10,051 nucleotides of DNA from Dehalococcoidia bacterium UBA1152. GTDB taxonomy: Bacteria > Chloroflexota > Dehalococcoidia > Lucifugimonadales > UBA2962. This document shows, piece after piece, positions 5,974-10,051 of the stretch. The notes under the pieces were generated by a model. The model was not told where the DNA came from and made no database searches. It saw only the letters and a list, made by a program, of their open reading frames with translations. The first letter of the stretch is position 1. Each line of letters begins with the position of its first letter. Both the position numbers and the translations under genes were made by a program. The stretch lies in the NCBI GenBank assembly GCA_002311285.1, contig DBZU01000065.1:1-10051 (forward strand), read 5' to 3'.

Positions 5974-8028
5974 ATGAAAACACTATTTACACTATTTACA
6001 GCAGCCCTGATAAGCTATGGACTATGTGCGCAAACCACTGCCATTCCCGACTCGGCATTTGAGCAGGAATTGATAGACGCAGGGTTGGATATGCCACCGA
6101 TTGATGGGGTTGTGCCTACTGCTAATATAGCGGTAGTTCTTATGTTAGCTGTTGATGGTTCAGCCATAATTGACTTAACTGGAATAGAAGCTTTTCTTAG
6201 TTTGACCTCATTAAACTGTGGAGACAATGACCTCACCAGTTTAAATTTAAGTAGTAATACTCTATTAACTTCATTAACTTGTGGAGACAATGTCCTCACC
6301 AGTTTAGATTTGAGCAGTAATACTGCATTAACTTCTTTAAACTGTGACAACAATTCCCTCATAAGCTTAGATGTAAGTAAAAATACTCAATTAGATAGAT
6401 TGGATTGTAGTAATAATCATCTCGTTAATTTAAATGTGCAAAACGGGAACAACATCAATATGACACGTTTTGATGCTTCAAGCAACCCTGAGCTTACCTG
6501 TGTGCAAATAGATCCTTTTAAGGGCGACTTCCCATTCCCTGCTACTTTTGTTAGTGTTGATAGCCAGACCCAGTTGAATGTTTCTTCCTGTCCTACAGAA
6601 GGTATAACCCTAATTCCTGACCCTGACTTTGAGCAGGCTCTGATAGAGTTAGAATTAGAATTAGATCATATTCTAAATGGCTGGGTGAAGACAAGTAATA
6701 TAAATACTGTTATAATATTGAAGGTTTTAAACGCAGATATCAGTGATTTAACGGGAATAGCAGCTTTTACCGCCTTAGAACAATTGTGGTGTGGTAAAAA
6801 TCAACTCACTAACTTAGATGTCAGTCTGAATGGAAATTTAGTACAGTTGCATTGTGAAGTTAATCAGCTCACGAGCTTAGATGTTAGTAATGGGAACAAC
6901 AATAACATGACAGACTTTAATACTTCAATCAACTCAAATCTTACTTGTATAGAAGTAGATGATGTAACTATTACAGCTAATTGGACTGCCCCTAAATTTA
7001 CATTTGGTTCTCAAACCCGCTTCAGCACAGACTGCCGCTATTGCGAGTCATCGGCAATCATTTCCGGCTCGCCTCGAATTGAAGAGGTGACACTGGGTGG
7101 TATGAGTAATAGTTCAGGTAACAATGATGGCTATGAAGATTTTACAAACATAAACTTCCCTTTGTCTAACGGTACCAATATTGCATTGAAATCGGGTTTT
7201 GATAACATTACACCCCAGCAAGGCTTGTCCTGGGTTGTACGGATCGATTATAATCAGGATGGTGACCTTGATGATTTCGGTGAATTGGTTTTTCAAGCAG
7301 AAGAAAAGCCATTCTTGAGGGGCGATGCGAATGACGATAATAAAAGGGATGTATCAGATATGGCCTTTATCGCTGGGGTTCTTTTTCAAGGCGTCAATGG
7401 TGGTGTTTTTAACATCCCGGATGCTGCGGATGCGAATGACGATGGTGCTGTTGATCATAGTGACATTATTGCGTTGGGCAGCCATTTGTTCGGTGGGGTG
7501 CCATCTCTGCCTGAACCGTTCCTAATACCAGGCTTAGATCCTACTGATGATGACCTGGGCAATGTTTCCGGTACCATTACTGTTCCTAAGAGTGCACTGT
7601 CCGGCACAACAAGAATGCGTATACAAGCAAAAGTTGGCGGATTCCCGGCGGGCCCTTGTGAGCAATTCTCTGAGGGCCAGGTAGAAGACTATACGGTCAC
7701 AATTAGTGCCCTGAAACTTGCCAACAATGATGGGCCCTCAACAGAGTTAGACTATGTTGATCATTTACTGAATGTATATGAGCAGGCTTTGGCTGTCAAC
7801 ACCTTCCCGAACCCCTCAGATGGGCTACTCAATATAGAGGTAACAGGTGGCATTGAGGAGGATTTTGCTTTCAAGGTAATGAGCTTCACCGGGCAGGTAG
7901 TGTACGAAGGGACTGGAATATATGGATCAACTGCACGCGTTGACCTTGGCGAACAACCCAAAGGCATTTATTTTATACAGGTCCGCACCAGCACTGAGGC
8001 AGTAACAAAGAAACTGCTTCTTCAATAA
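5974..8028 (+). CDS. T9SS-secreted leucine-rich-repeat protein with GEVED domain interrupted by a dockerin-like insert
   Basis: The 684-residue precursor has a signal peptide (cut near A19|Q20). Two related LRR blocks follow, each opened by a similar motif: IPDSAFEQELIDAGLD (24-39) with repeats to ~206, and IPDPDFEQALIELELELD (214-231) with repeats to ~355. The first block has four 21-residue units (LTSLNCGDNDLTSLNLSSNT pattern). From Y357 a GEVED-type beta domain runs YCESSA, NNDGYEDFT, VRIDYNQDGDLDDFGELVF (to 440) and resumes at ~529 with GNVSGTITVPKSALSGTTRMRI, ending in GQVEDYTVTI (568-577). Between them, ~449-523 has two EF-hand-like calcium loops, GDANDDNKRDVSD and DANDDGAVDHSD, in the style of type I dockerins. 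The end (~609-684, FPNPSDG, PKGIYFIQV, KKLLLQ) is a T9SS type A sorting domain. It is likely a cell-surface or released adhesion or binding protein; the ligand is unknown. It forms its own unit between array B and the terminator at 8046. Confidence 0.9.
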   Translation: MKTLFTLFTAALISYGLCAQTTAIPDSAFEQELIDAGLDMPPIDGVVPTANIAVVLMLAVDGSAIIDLTGIEAFLSLTSLNCGDNDLTSLNLSSNTLLTSLTCGDNVLTSLDLSSNTALTSLNCDNNSLISLDVSKNTQLDRLDCSNNHLVNLNVQNGNNINMTRFDASSNPELTCVQIDPFKGDFPFPATFVSVDSQTQLNVSSCPTEGITLIPDPDFEQALIELELELDHILNGWVKTSNINTVIILKVLNADISDLTGIAAFTALEQLWCGKNQLTNLDVSLNGNLVQLHCEVNQLTSLDVSNGNNNNMTDFNTSINSNLTCIEVDDVTITANWTAPKFTFGSQTRFSTDCRYCESSAIISGSPRIEEVTLGGMSNSSGNNDGYEDFTNINFPLSNGTNIALKSGFDNITPQQGLSWVVRIDYNQDGDLDDFGELVFQAEEKPFLRGDANDDNKRDVSDMAFIAGVLFQGVNGGVFNIPDAADANDDGAVDHSDIIALGSHLFGGVPSLPEPFLIPGLDPTDDDLGNVSGTITVPKSALSGTTRMRIQAKVGGFPAGPCEQFSEGQVEDYTVTISALKLANNDGPSTELDYVDHLLNVYEQALAVNTFPNPSDGLLNIEVTGGIEEDFAFKVMSFTGQVVYEGTGIYGSTARVDLGEQPKGIYFIQVRTSTEAVTKKLLLQ
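6202..6453 (+). repeat. Four tandem 63-bp leucine-rich-repeat units
   Basis: Residues 77-160 of the 5974 protein are four units of exactly 21 residues (LTSLNCGDNDL, LTSLTCGDNVL, LTSLNCDNNSL, LDRLDCSNNHL starts). The first two are alike even at DNA level, sharing TGTGGAGACAATG and CCTCACCAGTTTA. Such repeats are prone to copy-number change. Confidence 0.85.
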
Positions 8029-8045
8029 CAAGGTGAATAACAATG

Positions 8046-8077
8046 AAAAGCCCGGACTAAGCCCCGGGCTTTTTTTT
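8046..8077 (+). terminator. Rho-independent terminator
   Basis: The stem AAAAGCCCGG / CCGGGCTTTT (10 bp, loop of 8) runs into an unbroken run of eight T. It lies 17 bp after the stop of the LRR-GEVED gene and ends that unit. Confidence 0.92.
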
Positions 8078-8233
8078 GATTGTTCAGGGCTTAATGACAG
8101 CTGCTACAAGGGGCATAAGCACAGGATCAAATGCCACAGTAAAAGGGAGGTGCTACCGCCACTCCCAATGGGAATTCACAAAAGCTGAAATCACAGGAAA
8201 GAACCCTGAAAAACGGCCTGTCCTATCAGGCAG
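8078..8233. other. Intergenic stretch without a recognisable gene
   Basis: This segment is slightly richer in G+C than the leaders around it. It holds an open frame that runs on through the operators and promoter and has no homology I can recognise, so I do not call it a gene. A short imperfect hairpin (GGGAGGTG / CACTCCC, 8145-8166) has no T-run. The last ~10 bases before the dyad (ATCAGGCAG) resemble those before array B (ATCTGGCAG). With the terminator, array C and leader, this covers the gap 8029-8355. Confidence 0.5.
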
Positions 8234-8277
8234 ACTACACAATTGTGTAGTTTATCAAAACCACACAATTGGGTGGT
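8234..8277 (+). promoter_or_regulatory. Operator array C: two 18-bp dyads upstream of the 8356 gene
   Basis: C1 is ACTACACAATTGTGTAGT (8234-8251), a perfect 18-bp palindrome. C2 is ACCACACAATTGGGTGGT (8260-8277), a palindrome with one mismatched pair. The spacer is TTATCAAA and the spacing 26 bp. This is the best-preserved array and the best template for the motif. Confidence 0.82.
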
Positions 8278-8298
8278 GTTTTTGCCAAATACATGGCA

Positions 8299-8306
8299 GA
8301 CCTTTG
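8299..8306 (+). promoter_or_regulatory. Promoter -7 element for the 8356 gene
   Basis: GACCTTTG, identical to the element before 5974, starts 22 bp after dyad C2. There is no -33 element at usual spacing. Transcription is predicted near 8311, with an A/T-rich leader of about 45 nt ending in ACAAAAATC just before the ATG. Confidence 0.55.
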
Positions 8307-8355
8307 TTATTACAAAAATTAATTAAAGATAATAAACAAACTAAAAACAAAAATC

Positions 8356-9390
8356 ATGAAACCCTATATAAAAAATAAAACACTACAATTAATTATTGTA
8401 TTTGTTTCTTTTTCTCTACTTGCATCAGCGCAAAAGGTTGGTGTGGTTGTTGAAAAAAAGACAGACATAGCACTTAGCTGCCCTTATTCTTGTGATCCAA
8501 CAAAAGAATGTAATTTCACATTGGCACTAGAGAAACTTAATGACGCCAATAGTATCTGGACAGGATGCTACAGCAGGGTTTCTCTAAAACACAGTTATTC
8601 AGGCCCTCCTGGAAACTGCAACGCTGATTTGGATAGATACAAGGGTAAACCAGTAAATAAAAGTGGACAGATCCAGTATAAACTGTGTGGCGGTGGCTGG
8701 TGTACTTTAAGCCAGACCAATTTCCCCTCACGAGAAAATGGCGATACGAGGGAATCTACATATCCATATACTAAAACAGGGTGGGTTATCCAGGAGGCTG
8801 ATGTTAATGGCAAACCAACCGGGGTTACGAGGACTACAGTTGTTCGCGAAATTCCTATAGGTGGCACTGGGGCGTATTTGTCAGATGACTGTGCCAGCGC
8901 TTTGGAGATCAGGCATTATAAAAACTCAGCAACAGAGACTGAAACCTTGTGGTATGACTTTGTGAATGTTAAATATGTTAAAGTAGACATCAAGTTAAGA
9001 GCAAATTGCTTTTGTGGCAAAGACAGAAAGGGCGGAATCTCTGATACCATTAAATTAAAAGCATCTGTTACAAGTCCGCTGGGGGGCAAACGATTAGCAG
9101 GAGACACAGATAAAGCAGTGTCTGAAATAGCAAATTTCGAAGAGGGTGTATTACATGAAAACATATACCCCAACCCATCAGAAGGTATATTTAATCTGTC
9201 AGTAGAAGAAGGTGCCTTAAGAGGATTCAGCTATCAGGTTTTTGATCTTGCCGGTCAATTGATCAAAGAAAGAAATGATGTATTCCAGGAGAATATAAAG
9301 ATTGATCTATCAGGTCTTTCAAAAGGAATATACATGATAAAAGTAAGATCCTCAGACAAGAGCAAAACGCAAAAGCTTATTATTAAATAA
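8356..9390 (+). CDS. Cysteine-rich T9SS-secreted protein of unknown function
   Basis: The 344-residue product has a signal peptide (hydrophobic ~10-23, likely cut after SLLASA|QK at 25). The mature region (~26-260) matches no family I recognise. It contains ten cysteines (42, 46, 52, 71, 88, 111, 116, 179, 218, 220), several in close pairs (CPYSC, CGGGWC, CFC), suggesting a disulfide-stabilised extracellular fold. The stretch from ~195 (ETLWYDFVNVKYVKVDIKL) looks like beta strands. Residues ~268-344 form a T9SS type A sorting domain (NIYPNPSEG, YQVFDLAGQLI, LSGLSKGIYMIKV, KTQKLIIK). The ATG at 8356 is supported by the leader shared with the 5974 gene. The gene is flanked by terminators at 8046 and 9421 and has its own operator array and promoter, so it is a single-gene unit. 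Confidence 0.85.
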   Translation: MKPYIKNKTLQLIIVFVSFSLLASAQKVGVVVEKKTDIALSCPYSCDPTKECNFTLALEKLNDANSIWTGCYSRVSLKHSYSGPPGNCNADLDRYKGKPVNKSGQIQYKLCGGGWCTLSQTNFPSRENGDTRESTYPYTKTGWVIQEADVNGKPTGVTRTTVVREIPIGGTGAYLSDDCASALEIRHYKNSATETETLWYDFVNVKYVKVDIKLRANCFCGKDRKGGISDTIKLKASVTSPLGGKRLAGDTDKAVSEIANFEEGVLHENIYPNPSEGIFNLSVEEGALRGFSYQVFDLAGQLIKERNDVFQENIKIDLSGLSKGIYMIKVRSSDKSKTQKLIIK

Positions 9391-9420
9391 TAAAGTAAAA
9401 TCAAATATTTCTATAATTAA

Positions 9421-9448
9421 GGATCTGGCTTGTCAGGTCCTTTTTTTT
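9421..9448 (+). terminator. Rho-independent terminator
   Basis: A 7-bp stem GGATCTG / CAGGTCC (one G-T pair) with a 6-base loop is followed by eight T, 30 bp after the stop of the 8356 gene and only 9 bp before operator array D. Confidence 0.88.
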
Positions 9449-9457
9449 ATCCGTTAG

Positions 9458-9501
9458 ACTACACAATTGTGTAGTTTATCAAAACCGCATAATTAGGTGG
9501 T
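9458..9501 (+). promoter_or_regulatory. Operator array D: two 18-bp dyads upstream of the 9567 gene
   Basis: D1 is ACTACACAATTGTGTAGT (9458-9475), identical to the perfect palindrome C1. D2 is ACCGCATAATTAGGTGGT (9484-9501), a weaker dyad. The spacer TTATCAAA is identical to that of array C and the 26-bp spacing is kept. Confidence 0.8.
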
Positions 9502-9522
9502 GTTTTTGTCAATTGGTACCCT

Positions 9523-9530
9523 GACCTTTA
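9523..9530 (+). promoter_or_regulatory. Promoter -7 element for the 9567 gene
   Basis: GACCTTTA, a weaker match to TAnnTTTG, begins 22 bp after dyad D2. The position matters more than the sequence here, since it agrees with the three other units. The leader ends ATAAACAAAATC before the ATG, like those of the 5974 and 8356 genes. Confidence 0.45.
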
Positions 9531-9566
9531 TTAAATAAAATCGATTCTTAGTTAATAAACAAAATC

Positions 9567-10051
9567 ATGAAAACAATAATTAAAAATAAATCTAATAAAT
9601 ATGTGATACCTGCCCTGTTCGTGGTGTTGGGATTATTACATAATTTTCAATCAAATGCTCAATGCAATACATCTTTCACATATACAGATAATGGAGGTTG
9701 TTATTTTCATTTCAATGCTACAGGTGCAACCACTTATAGCTGGGATTTTGGAGATGGGACTACAGGACAGGGTTCCTTTGTTCCTAACTTATATAACAGT
9801 AACGGAACTTATTTCGTTACGTTAACGGGTTATGATAGTTTGGGAAATGCTTGCGACTCAACTGGTCAGTGGGTAACGTTAAATTGCGGAGGGACAAGCT
9901 CATGCAATACATCTTTCACATATATAGATAATGGAGGTTGTTATTTTCATTTCAATGCTACAGGTGCAACCACTTACAGCTGGGATTTTGGAAATGGATC
10001 TACTGCACAGGGTTCCTTTGTGGCTTACAGTTATTATGGTAGTGGTAGTGG
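9567..10051 (+). CDS. Secreted protein with tandem PKD-like repeats, 3'-partial
   Basis: The frame is open from the ATG at 9567 to the window end (161 codons plus two bases), so the C-terminus is not visible. Residues 1-32 are a signal peptide (basic MKTIIKNKSNK, hydrophobic VIPALFVVLGLL, likely cut near SNAQ|C). From residue 33 an 80-residue unit begins CNTSFTYTDNGGCYFHFNAT and carries the PKD signature SWDFGDG (58-64), then a GTYFVTLTGYD strand. A second copy starts at residue 113 with SWDFGNG at 138-144. PKD-like domains are beta-sandwich modules found in surface and adhesin-like proteins. By analogy with its neighbours, I expect more repeats and a T9SS sorting domain beyond the window, but this cannot be seen. 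The start is supported by operator array D, the -7 element and the shared leader. Confidence 0.85.
   Translation, partial: MKTIIKNKSNKYVIPALFVVLGLLHNFQSNAQCNTSFTYTDNGGCYFHFNATGATTYSWDFGDGTTGQGSFVPNLYNSNGTYFVTLTGYDSLGNACDSTGQWVTLNCGGTSSCNTSFTYIDNGGCYFHFNATGATTYSWDFGNGSTAQGSFVAYSYYGSGS
9662..10051 (+). repeat. Tandem 240-bp repeats encoding PKD-like domains
   Basis: Unit 1 spans 9662-9901 and unit 2 begins at 9902 and runs out of the window. Bases 9662-9752 and 9902-9992 differ at only two positions (9685/9925 and 9737/9977). The second half of each unit diverges. The unit length equals 80 codons, so copies can be gained or lost in frame. Confidence 0.9.

Noticed and set aside
6015..6362. Minus-strand open frame opposite the LRR units
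   Set aside because: It is a repetitive shadow of the 63-bp LRR repeats and lacks a promoter or recognisable domain.
8145..8166. Imperfect hairpin GGGAGGTG / CACTCCC
   Set aside because: Short, has a bulge and no T-run, and is not repeated at the other arrays.
8234..8277. Dyads interpreted as terminators or REP-like repeats
   Set aside because: They lack T-runs, lie upstream of -7 elements at constant distance, and separate terminators are already present before arrays B, C and D.
8076..8378. Open frame of about 100 codons between the terminator and the 8356 gene
   Set aside because: It runs through operator array C, the -7 element and the conserved leader, and its product has no family resemblance or signal peptide. 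Conservation with 5896-5973 is explained by regulatory function.

Overview
The window looks like chromosomal DNA of a Bacteroidota bacterium (Cytophagales, Flavobacteriales or Sphingobacteriales type). Three proteins end in a type IX secretion (T9SS) type A sorting domain. Start codons are preceded by A-rich leaders rather than Shine-Dalgarno sequences, promoters carry TAnnTTTG-like -7 elements, and there is a TPR-sensor histidine kinase of the Bacteroidota style. All recognisable genes are on the + strand.

Layout. (1) 99-788: the C-terminal part of a FISUMP-domain protein with a T9SS tail, apparently lacking its N-terminus and signal peptide. (2) 807-3418: a two-component pair, a periplasmic-TPR histidine kinase and a NarL/LuxR-type response regulator, overlapping by ATGA. 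(3) 3592-5566: a secreted protein with C-terminal leucine-rich repeats, followed after 1 bp by a small lipocalin-like lipoprotein. (4) 5551-5658: a degraded 3' end of a second LuxR-type response regulator, then a terminator. (5) 5974-8028: a secreted leucine-rich-repeat protein whose GEVED domain is interrupted by a dockerin-like insert, with a T9SS tail. (6) 8356-9390: a cysteine-rich secreted protein of unknown function with a T9SS tail. (7) 9567 to the window end: the start of a secreted protein with 80-residue tandem PKD-like repeats.

The most interesting signal is regulatory. Each of the four transcription units after the response regulator (genes at 3592, 5974, 8356 and 9567) is preceded by the same composite element. 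It has two 18-bp dyads (best form ACTACACAATTGTGTAGT, then a variant such as ACCACACAATTGGGTGGT) separated by an 8-bp spacer close to TTATCAAA. A -7 hexamer-like element starts exactly 22 bp after the second dyad. The dyad start-to-start distance is 26 bp in all four, and the array before 5974 has an extra third dyad. No good -33 element is present at normal spacing, and the proximal dyad sits about 42 bp upstream of the predicted transcription start. This is the geometry of an activator-dependent promoter. The adjacent response regulator, whose stop codon lies 15 bp before the first array, is the obvious candidate activator. The window would then be a sensor/regulator pair plus a local regulon of secreted surface proteins. 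That link is an inference from position and geometry.

The regulator remnant at 5551-5658 lies upstream of the second array, as the intact regulator lies upstream of the first. The promoter/leader cassettes before 5974 and 8356 are nearly identical over 78 bp. The cluster therefore seems to have grown by duplication. Recent internal duplications are also visible in the kinase TPRs (240-bp offset), the leucine-rich repeats (63-bp units) and the PKD-like repeats (240-bp units). No tRNA, rRNA, CRISPR array or insertion sequence was recognised.
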